Part shown: positions 54,019 through 63,882 of the stretch, piece after piece | Position numbering within the stretch: the stretch's first letter is position 1 | Layout: every line of letters begins with the position of its first letter | NCBI RefSeq assembly: GCF_900111645.1 | Contig: NZ_FOHQ01000005.1 | Location: 122,964 to 186,963, forward strand | Length of the DNA stretch: 64,000 nucleotides | Reading direction: 5' to 3' | Source: Methanococcoides vulcani | GTDB taxonomy: Archaea > Halobacteriota > Methanosarcinia > Methanosarcinales > Methanosarcinaceae | The notes under the pieces: model-generated | Told to the model about the DNA's origin: nothing | Seen by the model: the letters and a program-made list of their open reading frames with translations, nothing else | Databases searched by the model: none | Translations under genes and position numbers: made by a program

Positions 54019-55395
54019 ATGTTAATGCTCAAGAAACAACTGGAAGCCATTGTTGGGGAGAAAAATGTCTCAACAAGGTCCTCAGAGCTTTATTGTTATT
54101 CTTTTGATGCTTCCCAGGCAAAAGGAGATCCTGATGCAGTTATCCGACCTCACGATTCCGGGCAGGTTGCAGCGGTTGTCAGGCTGGCGGGTGAGCTTGG
54201 GCTGCCTGTGGTCGCAAGGGGTGCAGGTTCCGGTCTTTGTGGAGGCGCTGTTCCCGTAAATGGTGGTATTGTACTTGACATGTCGTCAATGGACCAAATT
54301 ATTGAAATTGATATTGATGATCTCCAGGTAACTGTGGAGCCGGGAGTTGTACATGAGAAACTGAACCAGGCACTTTCTCCCTATGGTTTTTTCTTTCCGC
54401 CGGATCCCGGAAGCACTGCCATGTGTACCATTGGTGGACTGATGGCGAACAACGGAAGCGGGATGCGTTCTGTAAAATATGGTACAACAAGGAACTATGT
54501 GCTTGACCTTGAGGTCGTTATGGCAGACGGAAAGATAGTTCGGACAGGTTCAAGGACACTCAAGACCGCATCCGGATACGATCTGACCGACCTTATGATC
54601 GGTTCGGAAGGGACACTTGGAATTATCACTCAGGCAGTGCTCAGGATACATCCGCTTCCCAGGGCTCGAAGTGTGATACTGGCTTCTTTTGATAATACCG
54701 CCCTTGCTGGCAAAACAGTGGTAAAGATACTGTCAGCAGGAATTATCCCCTCTGCATGTGAGATCCTTGATAGCACTGCGATCGAGACTGTCCGCAGATA
54801 TGATCCGACTGTGGAGCTTCCTGATGCAGGGGCAATTCTGCTGATAGAAGTGGATGGGATGCAGAATGCTGTGAAGGAAGAGGCAGATGCTGTCGGTAAG
54901 GTATGTTCTGAACTGGCTTCTGGAATAAAGGTCGCTTCAACTGCAGATGAAAGTGCACGTCTCTGGAATGCGCGCAGGCTTGTGGGTGCTGCCATATCCC
55001 GAATAGATCCAAAACGCACCCGCGTTTATGTTGGAGAGGACATCGGGGTTCCAATAAAGGAGCTTCCCGGAATGCTGGAATATGTCCGTTCATTGTCAGA
55101 GGAGTTCAATATCCCGATAATGACCTATGGGCACATTGGTGACGGGAACCTTCACACAGGTATGACCATCGATATGCTGGATGAAAATGGGATGGAGCGG
55201 GTCAACACTGTGGCTGACCGGATATACAGGCGTGTTATCGATGTTGGTGGTACTGTGAGTGCTGAACATGGGGTGGGAAAGGCGCGCGAGAGCTATATGG
55301 AGCTGGAACACCCCACATCGATGTATGTGATGCGACAGATCAAGAAGGCGCTTGATCCTCATGGGATATTGAATCCGGGAAAGATGGGGTTGTGA
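54019..55395 (+). CDS. FAD-linked oxidase, GlcD/D-lactate dehydrogenase type
   Basis: 458 residues. A PCMH FAD domain (VVARGAGSGLCGGAVPVNGGIVLDMS, IGGLMANNGSG, IGSEGTLGIITQAVLRIHP) is followed by the 2-hydroxyacid oxidase C-terminus with metal/substrate motif YGHIGDGNLHTGM and AEHGVGKARE. It oxidises lactate, glycolate or a similar 2-hydroxyacid. ATG 54019 or 54025 both have acceptable ribosome sites. The next gene overlaps by one base (TGATG) and encodes the iron-sulfur partner. Confidence 0.88.
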   Translation: MLMLKKQLEAIVGEKNVSTRSSELYCYSFDASQAKGDPDAVIRPHDSGQVAAVVRLAGELGLPVVARGAGSGLCGGAVPVNGGIVLDMSSMDQIIEIDIDDLQVTVEPGVVHEKLNQALSPYGFFFPPDPGSTAMCTIGGLMANNGSGMRSVKYGTTRNYVLDLEVVMADGKIVRTGSRTLKTASGYDLTDLMIGSEGTLGIITQAVLRIHPLPRARSVILASFDNTALAGKTVVKILSAGIIPSACEILDSTAIETVRRYDPTVELPDAGAILLIEVDGMQNAVKEEADAVGKVCSELASGIKVASTADESARLWNARRLVGAAISRIDPKRTRVYVGEDIGVPIKELPGMLEYVRSLSEEFNIPIMTYGHIGDGNLHTGMTIDMLDENGMERVNTVADRIYRRVIDVGGTVSAEHGVGKARESYMELEHPTSMYVMRQIKKALDPHGILNPGKMGL

Positions 55396-56456
55396 TGATG
55401 GAGGATGAGCAGTTAAGGTCCATATTGAAATGTGTGCGTTGCGGAACGTGTCGCTCGGTATGTCCTATATTTGAAGAGCTCGGATGGGAATCTTTCAGCA
55501 CCAGGGGCCGCATGATGATCGCAAAAGGGATCTCTGAGGGGATGGACCTTGATGAGAGCATTATTGATAGCATCAATACCTGCACGACATGTGGTATATG
55601 TGAGGAGATGTGTCCTGCAGGAGCAATACCTCCTGATGTTTTTGAAAATATACGGCATGAAATTGTAGAAATGGGCAAGGAGACAGAGTCCCAGAAGGAC
55701 CTACGTGAGAACACGCTTTCCACAGGTAACCCGATGAATGAAACACATCCAAGGCTCGAATGGCTTATGGAACAGCGTGATGTGCCGGATCATGCTGAGA
55801 ACGTGTATTTTGTTGGTTGCCTTGGATCTTATCGCTATCAGGAAACCGTACTTAGGACATACGACCTGATCAGCGATCTCGATGTGACAGTGCTTCCTGA
55901 TGAGGTCTGTTGCGGTTCCCCGCTTTTGAGAACAGGGTCTGATGCAGGTGAGTTGATAGCACATAATGTCAGGCAGATGGAAGAGGTGGGTGCCCATACC
56001 ATGATCGCCAGTTGCGCAGGCTGCTATAATACTCTCAAAAATGACTACCCTGACAGGTTCAGGGTTGTTCATATCACGGAATTCTTGGCAGAGAACCTGG
56101 ATAAATTAGAACTTGAAAGGCTTGATATCACTGTAACATATCATGACCCATGCCACCTTGGAAGGGCAAACAGGATATTTGATGCACCAAGAAAATTAAT
56201 AACCGCTGTCTGTGAACTCAGGGAAATGAGAACATCCAAGGAGAATGCGAGGTGCTGTGGTGGAGGTGGAGGTGTTCGCAAAGGTTATCCTGAACTCTCA
56301 AAAGCGCTTACAGAAAAGAGAGTTGCAGAAGTTCCTGAAGGCGTGGATTACATTGTGACGTGTTGCCCACTATGCCGTACCAATATGGCACCATTTAGTG
56401 AAATTCCGGTGATCGATCTTTTGGATCTTCTGACATGGGCGCAAAAAAAAGAATAG
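55395..56456 (+). CDS. Iron-sulfur oxidoreductase with two CCG domains (GlcF/HdrD-like)
   Basis: 353 residues. Two 4Fe-4S motifs (CVRCGTCRSVCP and CTTCGICEEMCP) are followed by two CCG domains (FVGCLGSYR...CCGSP...CAGCYN and DPCHLG...CCGGGGG...CCPLC), as in GlcF and HdrD. It carries electrons from the FAD subunit, probably towards a membrane carrier. It ends in TAG (56454-56456), the only intact gene here to do so. An in-frame TAA follows four codons later, so occasional pyrrolysine read-through would add just five residues. Confidence 0.88.
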   Translation: MMEDEQLRSILKCVRCGTCRSVCPIFEELGWESFSTRGRMMIAKGISEGMDLDESIIDSINTCTTCGICEEMCPAGAIPPDVFENIRHEIVEMGKETESQKDLRENTLSTGNPMNETHPRLEWLMEQRDVPDHAENVYFVGCLGSYRYQETVLRTYDLISDLDVTVLPDEVCCGSPLLRTGSDAGELIAHNVRQMEEVGAHTMIASCAGCYNTLKNDYPDRFRVVHITEFLAENLDKLELERLDITVTYHDPCHLGRANRIFDAPRKLITAVCELREMRTSKENARCCGGGGGVRKGYPELSKALTEKRVAEVPEGVDYIVTCCPLCRTNMAPFSEIPVIDLLDLLTWAQKKE

Positions 56457-56550
56457 ATAATTAAAGAGTAAAAAGTTAGAGTATGAGAAATTGAAGTGAT
56501 ATGCCGGTGTTTGTTATTCGAGTTAAGGTCCTGTGATCAGGGATCTTGCT

Positions 56551-58083
56551 TTATTCATTGATAGTTTTCTCACTTTCAAAAGCTGGTAACCGGACATGGA
56601 TCTCAGTTCCATTCCCTATTTCACTATCGATCCCAATATCGCCTTTGTGTGCGCTTATGATCTTTTTACAGATGATCAGGCCGTAATCCCGGTTAGTGCA
56701 ACAGATGTCACTTTCACTTGCATCTTCCGGAATATCGGTACAAAACTGGGAAAGAATATCGTTTGGAATTCCCGGTCCTGCATCTCGTACAATAATATGC
56801 ACAATTCCATTCTCTTCTGAAGCTGACAGCGATACAGTTTCCCCTGCAGGAGTGAATTTAATTGCATTGTCAAGCAGGTGTATTAGCACAGATTCGATAT
56901 ATTTGCTGTTGCCTTTTACTATTGGTAATTTTTCAGCTATCTCTTTTTTGAATTCAATACCTTTATGCTCTATGTTGGAGAGCATACCGGCAGTTATGCT
57001 TTCCAGCATCTCTTTGAGGTCTATGAGGCTAAATGTATATTTTATAGTCTCATTTTGCATGTCGCTGACATAGAACAGTGATTCTATCAAATGTCGAAGA
57101 CGTTCTGAGTTATGGACAACGGTTTTCATTGTCTTCTTTTGATGTTCGTTCAACTCACCCAGACGCTCATTGTATAGAAGTTCACTAAATCCTTTTATCG
57201 ATATCAGAGGAGTTCGAAGTTCATGGTTGATGTTTGCCAGGAACTCATCCTTCATCTTATGTGAAAGCCGAAGTTTCTCATTTGCCTTTGTGAGTTCTTC
57301 TTCCATGTTCGTTCTTTCGGTGTTGTCCTCACCTGATCGGATCATGCCAATGATCTTTCCTTCCTCATCTTTTAGGATCACATCGTGCCAGAGTATCAGC
57401 TTTTTTTCTGTGGTTCCGTCACTGTTTCTGGTCAATAACGGAAGTTCGTGGAATTCAGGCAGTTCCCTCTTGCCTTCAAGTATACGGAACAGTTCCTTTT
57501 CCTGTATCTCCTTTGTATCTTCCGGGAAAAGATCGGTCCAGCTTTTTCCCATAAGGTCCTCTTTCTTCCATCCCAGCACATTACAGGCTTTCTTATTGGC
57601 GAAAGTAACGCTTGCATCTTTATCAAGTATTATTATGATGGAACCGATAACATCAAGGTACTGGCAGGCCTGATTACGTTCTTTGACAACTTTATCCTGC
57701 AAACGCTTGATCTTTAACAAAGCTTTCACACGTGTGGAGATTTCCAGATAGCTTACCGGTTTGTTAACGAAATCATCAGCTCCTTCTTCAAGGCTTTTTA
57801 TCTTTTCATCCTTTTCATCGGGAGTTGTGACAATAACTATTGGTATGAGCTTTGTCCTTTCGTCGTTCTTTAGTGTCCTACAGATCTCATGGGCAGCAAT
57901 GTCTGTTATCATGTTATCAAGCAGGATAAGGTCCGGTTCATCATCAATGGCTTTTTGAAGCCCTTCGGTTCCGGAATATGATCTGATCATGTCGTATTCT
58001 GAGACAAGAATGGATTCCAGAACTTCGACATTGCGGTCCTCGTTGTCGATGATGAGTATCTTTGACCTTTCTTTCTGGTTCAT
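56551..58083 (-). CDS. Hybrid sensor histidine kinase (receiver-PAS-kinase)
   Basis: 510 residues. An N-terminal receiver has acidic pocket IIDNED, phospho-acceptor Asp in DLILLDNMI and Lys in FVNKPVS. A PAS domain follows (VIGSIIIILDKDASVTFANKKACNVLGW), then a HisKA helix with phospho-His in NINHELRTPL and an ATPase with DNAIKFTPAGE and GPGIP. There is no membrane segment, so it senses internal signals. ATG 58083 has GGAG upstream; 58095 is an alternative. The output regulator is unknown. Confidence 0.9.
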   Translation of the reverse strand: MNQKERSKILIIDNEDRNVEVLESILVSEYDMIRSYSGTEGLQKAIDDEPDLILLDNMITDIAAHEICRTLKNDERTKLIPIVIVTTPDEKDEKIKSLEEGADDFVNKPVSYLEISTRVKALLKIKRLQDKVVKERNQACQYLDVIGSIIIILDKDASVTFANKKACNVLGWKKEDLMGKSWTDLFPEDTKEIQEKELFRILEGKRELPEFHELPLLTRNSDGTTEKKLILWHDVILKDEEGKIIGMIRSGEDNTERTNMEEELTKANEKLRLSHKMKDEFLANINHELRTPLISIKGFSELLYNERLGELNEHQKKTMKTVVHNSERLRHLIESLFYVSDMQNETIKYTFSLIDLKEMLESITAGMLSNIEHKGIEFKKEIAEKLPIVKGNSKYIESVLIHLLDNAIKFTPAGETVSLSASEENGIVHIIVRDAGPGIPNDILSQFCTDIPEDASESDICCTNRDYGLIICKKIISAHKGDIGIDSEIGNGTEIHVRLPAFESEKTINE

Positions 58084-58206
58084 TTCCTTCTCCATGAAAA
58101 TTATAACAGATCCTCGAAACGATAATGAAAATGGAACTTTGTGTGCGCTACACTTTTTTGATATTTTAAACAGCAGTAAAGGCACATTTGCTATTTCCTT
58201 ACCCTT

Positions 58207-60120
58207 TCAAGTATTACCGATTATCCTTATGTTATAAAATCTTTCATCTTTTTGTATATGATGATGTTTTCTTTTCTTTCCTTTTCTTGATATGAGACAG
58301 TTCCATGTATTTCCGATAAGGTCCTGTCGACCTGCCTGTTTGAGACCTTCGTATACAAGACTCTGGTTGCGCGGGTCACGATAGTGCATCATAGCACGTT
58401 GTATGTTCTTTTCCCTTCGTGATGTAGCTACATATACCTTCTTCCCTGTAAAGGGGTCCAGCCCTGTGTGGAACATGCAGGTGGCAGCTGTCATAGGTGT
58501 TGGTGTGAAGTCCTGCACCTGCTCAGTATACCTGTTCGTTTCTTTGATATACTCTGCCAGTTCGATCATATCTTCCATGGTGCAGGCAGGGTGCCCTGAC
58601 ATGAGAAATGTTACGAGATACTGGTCTTTGTTAAGCTTCTTGTTCGTCTTCTCAAAGATATCGGCAAATTCCTCGAAAACCTCTCTTCCAGGTTTTTTCA
58701 TGCAGTCGGTGACCTCTTTTGAATAGTGCTCAGGAGCGATCTTCAGCTGACCACTGATATGATGTTCACATAGCTCTTCGATATATTCGGGATCAAGGAG
58801 TGCAAGGTCGTAGCGTACACCGTAACTTACAAAGACGTTCTTTACCTCCGGGATCTCCCGAAGGCGGCGTAACATCTCTATGTTCTCTTTGTGGGATGTG
58901 TCCATGGAAGGGCAGGGTTCCGGGTACAGGCAGAGCTTATCCTTGCATGCTCCACTCTTTTCCCATTTCTTGCATTTCATGGCGTACATGTTGGCGCTGG
59001 GACCTCCAACTCCGATTATATTGCCTTTGAATCCTTTTAGTTTCGTAAGCAAGTGTGCCTCATGCACTATGGAACCGATGCTTCGGCTTGAGACGGTACG
59101 CCCTTGGTGCTGGGTTATGGCGCAGAAAGAGCAGCTTCCAAAGCAACCCCTGTGAGTGGTAATGGAGAATTTAACAGTTTCCAGTGCCGGCACTTTTTCC
59201 TTGTAAGAGGGATGTTCTTCCCTTGTGTAAGGCAACTCGTAGACATGGTCAAGTTCTTCCTGGGAAAGCTGCCTCATCGGAGGGTTCTGGATGATGGTCG
59301 TTTTTGGATGGGGTTGTATTAGTGCTATGCCTCTGACAGGGTCCTGCTGTTCATACATCAGTTTGAATGCTTTTGCATAGAGCTGCTTGTCAGATGATAT
59401 TTCTGTGTAGGAGGGAAGCTCCACGTAAGGGAAAGTGCTATCCGCATTTGCTTTCATTTCTTTCCACTTTTTCACTTCCAGCTTCCAGGCGGTTCCCCTG
59501 ATATCCCTTATGCTACTGATATCTTCGCCTGCATCAAGCCTGCGGGCAATTTCTGCGGTCTGCAATTCTCCCATTCCATAGACCAGCAGGTCTGCAGGGG
59601 CATCTGCAAGTATGGATTGCCTTACTTTGTCGGACCAGTAGTCATATTCTGCAAAACGGCGAAGGGATGCCTCAATACCTCCTATCACGATCGGTACGTC
59701 AGGGTAGGCTTCCTTTATTCTGTTGGAATATACGACGGTTGTGCGATTCGGACGCAGTCCGGTTTTGCCGCCGGGGGAGTACAGGTCCTTTGGCCGGGGC
59801 TTGAGTGCAGGTGTGTAATTGCTGACCATTGAGTCAGTGTTGCCTGCAGCTACTGCGAAAAAGAGGCGTGGTCTGCCAAGTTTCATGAAATCATCAGTAT
59901 TATCCCATTCTGGCTGGGCGATGATCCCAACTCTAAAACCGGCATCCTCGAGAACACGACCTATTATTGTTGCACCAAAACCGGGATGGTCTACGTATGC
60001 ATCCCCGGTCACGATGATAATATCAAGCTCATCCCATCCGCGTCTTTTGCACTCTTTGCGGTCCATGGGGAGGAATTTCGACTCATCAGAGCCCCTTTGT
60101 TTACGTTTTTTTCCTGACAT
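58207..60120 (-). CDS. YgiQ-family (UPF0313) radical SAM protein
   Basis: 637 residues. An N-terminal cobalamin-binding-like half (VTGDAYVDHPGFGATIIGRVLEDAG, VIGGIEASLRRFAEYDYW) is followed by a radical SAM core with CFGSCSFC and a further cysteine-rich segment (CKKWEKSGACKDKLCLYPEPC). The C-terminal half has QVQDFTPTPMT. The family is widespread and uncharacterised. It starts 11 bases after the MBL hydrolase stop and belongs to a four-gene minus-strand group with tatD and the leuA-family gene. Confidence 0.92.
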   Translation of the reverse strand: MSGKKRKQRGSDESKFLPMDRKECKRRGWDELDIIIVTGDAYVDHPGFGATIIGRVLEDAGFRVGIIAQPEWDNTDDFMKLGRPRLFFAVAAGNTDSMVSNYTPALKPRPKDLYSPGGKTGLRPNRTTVVYSNRIKEAYPDVPIVIGGIEASLRRFAEYDYWSDKVRQSILADAPADLLVYGMGELQTAEIARRLDAGEDISSIRDIRGTAWKLEVKKWKEMKANADSTFPYVELPSYTEISSDKQLYAKAFKLMYEQQDPVRGIALIQPHPKTTIIQNPPMRQLSQEELDHVYELPYTREEHPSYKEKVPALETVKFSITTHRGCFGSCSFCAITQHQGRTVSSRSIGSIVHEAHLLTKLKGFKGNIIGVGGPSANMYAMKCKKWEKSGACKDKLCLYPEPCPSMDTSHKENIEMLRRLREIPEVKNVFVSYGVRYDLALLDPEYIEELCEHHISGQLKIAPEHYSKEVTDCMKKPGREVFEEFADIFEKTNKKLNKDQYLVTFLMSGHPACTMEDMIELAEYIKETNRYTEQVQDFTPTPMTAATCMFHTGLDPFTGKKVYVATSRREKNIQRAMMHYRDPRNQSLVYEGLKQAGRQDLIGNTWNCLISRKGKKRKHHHIQKDERFYNIRIIGNT

Positions 60121-60131
60121 GATCTTTCTCT

Positions 60132-60767
60132 TTATCGGAATGTTTTTGACATCTGCAGGGACAGACGTATCTGTTCGTTCACGTCTTCACTGGTTACAGG
60201 CCCGTGTCCGGGGTAGAGGGTTATGACATCCAGTTCGGTAAGCTTTTCGATAGATCTTGAAAGGTCTTCTATGTTCCCTCCTGCAAAATCAGTACGACCA
60301 ATACCTCCGTTAGGGAACACGGTGTCTCCTGAAAAGAGTCCTTTGGAATAAGGTTCGTAGAGGCTGATACCACCTGGAGTATGTCCCGGTGTATGGATCA
60401 CTTGAAGTGCTTCGGTATCACTTATCCGGACGATGTCACCGTTCTCATATAGTATATCCGGTTCAAAGTTTGGTGCCGGGGATGAGAATAACATGGATGC
60501 GCTTGTTTCTTCACTTTTCAAAGATGAGGCATCGTCTTTGTGTATCGCGATGGGTGCATCACAGAGCTCGGCTACAGGTTTTGCAGCTGCACTGTGATCG
60601 AAATGACCATGGGTGAGGATGATAAGGTCGATGTTCCTGGGGTCGGTCAGTTCTTCCAGCTTTTCGACAAGCTTCTTCATATCCATTCCCGGGTCGATGA
60701 GTATCTTTCCATTGATAAGGTATGAATTGGATGCATATGGCGATGTGTTGATCCTCTGAACTTTCAT
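60132..60767 (-). CDS. Metallo-beta-lactamase fold hydrolase (glyoxalase II-like)
   Basis: 211 residues with metal-binding THGHFDH (about 52-58), HTPGHTPGGIS, FSGDTVFPNGGIGRTDF and a final PGHG. All zinc ligands of a hydroxyacylglutathione-hydrolase-like fold are in place. Methanogens lack glutathione, so the thioester substrate is probably another thiol conjugate (inference). It lies 21 bases after tatD and 11 bases before ygiQ. Confidence 0.9.
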   Translation of the reverse strand: MKVQRINTSPYASNSYLINGKILIDPGMDMKKLVEKLEELTDPRNIDLIILTHGHFDHSAAAKPVAELCDAPIAIHKDDASSLKSEETSASMLFSSPAPNFEPDILYENGDIVRISDTEALQVIHTPGHTPGGISLYEPYSKGLFSGDTVFPNGGIGRTDFAGGNIEDLSRSIEKLTELDVITLYPGHGPVTSEDVNEQIRLSLQMSKTFR

Positions 60768-60788
60768 TATCTGTCTCCTTTTGTGACC

Positions 60789-61544
60789 TTAAAGACCAAA
60801 TACACTTCTTGTATTTTTAAGGGTTGCCTTTGCAATTGTTCCTTCCTCAATTCCCTTTGCTTCTGCAATTACTGGAAGTATGTCCAAGACAAATGCAGGT
60901 TCATTGCGTCCCTTTCTGGGGGATAGGTATGGGCTGTCGGTTTCGATCAGGATTCTGTCCAGTGGGACATTTTCGGCTATGGACCTGTGATGATCTGAAA
61001 AACATACGATCGTGGGGATTGAGATGTAGTATCCGGCATCTGTTATCATATTGGCGGTCTCTACTGAACCTCCGTAGCAATGGAAGATGACCTTATCAAG
61101 GTCCCGGACCATCTCGAAAGAATCTTCTTCGGCTTCCCTTCCATGGATCACGAGGGGTTTATCGTAACTGTCTGCTATCTCGATGACCTTTCGGAAGTAT
61201 TCTTTCTGGTGTTCCCTTTCCTTGCTGTCCTTATAATAGTGGTAATCAAGCCCTGCTTCGCCGATACCAACGCTTTCCGCGGCGTCCTGTTCAAGCTGGA
61301 GTAGGATCTCATCGGCGATTTCATTACCGTAATGAGAAACAACAAGTGGGCTCAGGCCTATTGTGGGATGAATAAAATCGTATTCTTTTGCAAGTGCGAG
61401 TGTTGAAAGGTTTGTTTTAAGGTCAATACCTGAATTGACCATTTCAACAACACCCGCATTGCGTGCTCGTTCAATTACTTCTTCACGGTCACGATTGAAT
61501 TTCTGAAAATCCAGGTGACAGTGTGAATCTATGACCTCTTGCAT
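60789..61544 (-). CDS. TatD-family metal-dependent hydrolase
   Basis: 251 residues. TIM-barrel amidohydrolase with metal motif DSHCHLDF at residues 6-13, GEAGLDYHYY, LVIHGREAEED, FHCYGG and TDSPYLSP. TatD enzymes act as 3'-5' exonucleases or deacylases. It starts five bases after the preceding gene's stop (61550), so it is co-transcribed with the leuA-family gene. Confidence 0.92.
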   Translation of the reverse strand: MQEVIDSHCHLDFQKFNRDREEVIERARNAGVVEMVNSGIDLKTNLSTLALAKEYDFIHPTIGLSPLVVSHYGNEIADEILLQLEQDAAESVGIGEAGLDYHYYKDSKEREHQKEYFRKVIEIADSYDKPLVIHGREAEEDSFEMVRDLDKVIFHCYGGSVETANMITDAGYYISIPTIVCFSDHHRSIAENVPLDRILIETDSPYLSPRKGRNEPAFVLDILPVIAEAKGIEEGTIAKATLKNTRSVFGL

Positions 61545-61549
61545 GCTCC

Positions 61550-63095
61550 TTATGTTTTAAGGAGCATGTTAATAGCTGTTACGAGCGCTTCTACCGAGGC
61601 CAGGACAATATCCACATTTGCTGCGCGGGCTGTGACTATTCTGCCTTTTTCGTCCTGTACACCGATAATGACTTCTGCCAGTGCATCTGCACCGCCGGTC
61701 ACGGCTTCTATTCTGAAGTCATGTATGCTTACGTTTGTTGCATGTTTTCCGATGAGGGTCTCAACGGCTTTCAGGGCTGCATCCACAGGTCCGACACCTA
61801 CGTCGGATGTGATGCGCTCGGTTCCGTTGACCAGTGCCTTTACAACAGCTGTGGATGTGATGACGTTTCCTGTCATCACGCTCACCTCTTTGAGGTCGAT
61901 GGTTGGCATTCCTTCCGGTTTACCAAGGATATCGAATGCTATTGCATAAAGGTCGGCATCGGTTATGCGTTTGCCTTTGTCTGCAAGCAGTTTCACCTTA
62001 TCGATGATGGCATCGAGCTGTTCATCGGAAGGCTGGATGTTCGCAGATTGAAGTGATCTGAGAACTGCATGCTTGCCTGCGTGTTTTCCGAGTACTATCC
62101 TGCGTGTGTGACCAACCATTTCCGGTGTCATGATGCCGGGTTCGAATGTATCGGAGTTTTCAAGGACGCCGTGTGTGTGTATGCCTGATTCATGGGCAAA
62201 TGCGTTCTCTCCGACGACCGGCATGTGCGGTGGGATGGTGACTGCTGTGCAGCGTTCTACCATGCGCGCAGTTTCAACGATGTATTCGGTGTTGATGTTC
62301 GTCTTTGCACCATAGATGGAACACAAGCTCATTACTGTCTCCGCAAGATCGGCATTCCCTGCACGCTCTCCAAGTCCGTTGACCGTGACCTGTGCCTGGC
62401 TTGCACCGGCTTCTATGGCCATTAGACTGTTTGCTACGGCAAGTCCGAAGTCATTGTGGCAGTGAGTGTCGATAGGGATGTTGATCTCCTTGTCCAGTTC
62501 ACTTATGAGGCGATACATGCCTGATGGAGCGATCACTCCCACTGTATCAGGAACGTTGATGATGTCACATCCGGCATCTTCTACTGCTTTGTAGACCTCT
62601 ACCAGATAGTCCATATCTGTTCGGGTAGCGTCCATTGCAGAGAACATGCAGCGCATGCCGTGGTCCTTGATGTACTGTACGGCATTGGTTGCCATTTCAA
62701 CAACTTCTTCACGGCTTTTCTTGATGGTATGTATCCTCTGGATGTCAGAGGTGGAGACGAATGTGTGTATCATTCCTACGTCTGCTTTGATACAGGCATC
62801 AAGGTCCTTTGTGAGGACACGTGCAAGTCCGCATACTTCTGATGTGAGGCCCGCGGTTGCGATATTGTGCACGGATTCCATATCGCCTGCGGAGGCTATT
62901 GGGAATCCTGCCTCGATAGTATCCACTCCAAGCTTTGCAAGCTGATGAGCGATCTCTATTTTTTGCTCAGGGGTAAGGGATACACCGGGGGTTTGTTCGC
63001 CGTCACGAAGGGTCGTGTCAAAAATGCTTATCTTTCGGTCTCGAATCGGTTTATCGCCGTAAAAAGCGATCCCTCAGTTGTGTAGTTGTATCCAT
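61550..63095 (-). CDS. leuA: 2-isopropylmalate/citramalate synthase family enzyme with 5' frameshift
   Basis: HMGL-like TIM barrel plus LeuA dimer/regulatory domain ([19 protein letters not shown]). Motifs include [30 protein letters not shown] and [11 protein letters not shown]. The open frame begins only at 62926 and would lack the catalytic [12 protein letters not shown] segment. That segment is present in frame upstream ([20 protein letters not shown]) but has no start codon. ATG 63095 (MDTTTQLR) lies in another frame; skipping one G in GGG at 63071-63073 joins both into a normal 514-residue enzyme. Sequencing error, mutation or programmed +1 shift are possible. Isopropylmalate, citramalate or homocitrate synthase cannot be told apart by eye. 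Confidence 0.78.
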
Positions 63096-63124
63096 AATAA
63101 TCATATAAACTACACGATTAATGG

Positions 63125-63132
63125 TATAAATA
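63125..63132 (-). promoter_or_regulatory. TATA box of the leuA-family gene
   Basis: TATTTATA on the minus strand lies about 30 bases before ATG 63095, predicting a transcript with almost no leader. It supports the use of that ATG despite the frame break. Confidence 0.45.
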
Positions 63133-63146
63133 GGAACTGGTGGCTG

Positions 63147-63510
63147 TTAGTCCTTTAAAAGGTCAATGGGCGTCATGTCAAGGTAAACGACCTCTCCGGT
63201 ATGGGCATTAATCCCTACTTTGGGCTCCATTTCTATCCCGTCATTGATGGTATACCATTGAAGATCCTTCTATAGTATACTTCGTAGGTATCAGGTGGGT
63301 TGTATTGTATACTATGGATTATCAGGCTATTTTCCCATTTTTTGCTTGTAATGTATTCATTGGCTATTTCTGTAGCTTCTTTGGGGATGTGTAATGTAAT
63401 ATATATTGCATCCCGGTAAAGGTCACGGCACAGCAGCGTTCCAGAAGGTCTGTCAGGGTAACTATTACGACCAGTTCCGTGTGAAGGAAAACTCTGCTAA
63501 TTTTCATCAT
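63147..63510 (-). pseudogene. Frameshifted remnant of a small exported-type protein
   Basis: Starting at ATG 63510 (MMKISRVF) the frame breaks twice. The readable pieces are GRNSYPDRPSGTLLCRDLY..ITLHIPKEATEIANEYI..NPPDTYEVYY, and after a one-base loss KDLQWYTINDG..KVGINAHTGEVVYLDMTPIDLLKD ending in TAA. The last part resembles PepSY-like C-termini (INAHTGEVVYLDM). At least two frame breaks make it a likely pseudogene. Original function unknown. Confidence 0.55.
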
Positions 63511-63552
63511 TACTGTCTACTGATGCTCATTTCGCTTCATTTTTACTTATGT

Positions 63553-63882
63553 TCAGGACATCTGTAAAAAGCCACGTAATGGAAATAATTTTACGATATG
63601 TTCTGTCAGGAATGGCTTATATTTGCATCTAATATATACCCGTGTCACACATTGACACACAACGTATAAATACAAGGCTACTGTTGTAGGGGTGCTCTCA
63701 GTGAGCTGGTCGCTGTCGATTCTGACACGATCTATTGAGAGTTTGAAAAACGTCATACATTTCATGTATATCGACACATTGTCCAAAAATGTGTCAAAAC
63801 CTTCCGGCTCGGAAGGTATATATGCGATGGAATGTATCAAGAGAATCCCGCACAACGTGTGTGGAATTTCAATCACCTCCAT
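63553..63882 (-). other. Uncertain frame overlapping a hairpin-rich segment
   Basis: The minus-strand frame contains a protein-like stretch, AYIPSEPEGFDTFLDNVSIY, and a perfect ribosome site GGAGGTGAT at its 5' end. No normal start codon follows at the right distance; ATT at 63867 would. The same DNA holds hairpins GACACATT/AATGTGTC, ACCTTCCG/CGGAAGGT and GACCGGA/TCCGGTC, and a plus-strand TATA box CGTATAAATA near 63663-63672. It could be a decayed gene or a plus-strand RNA; I cannot decide. Confidence 0.3.
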
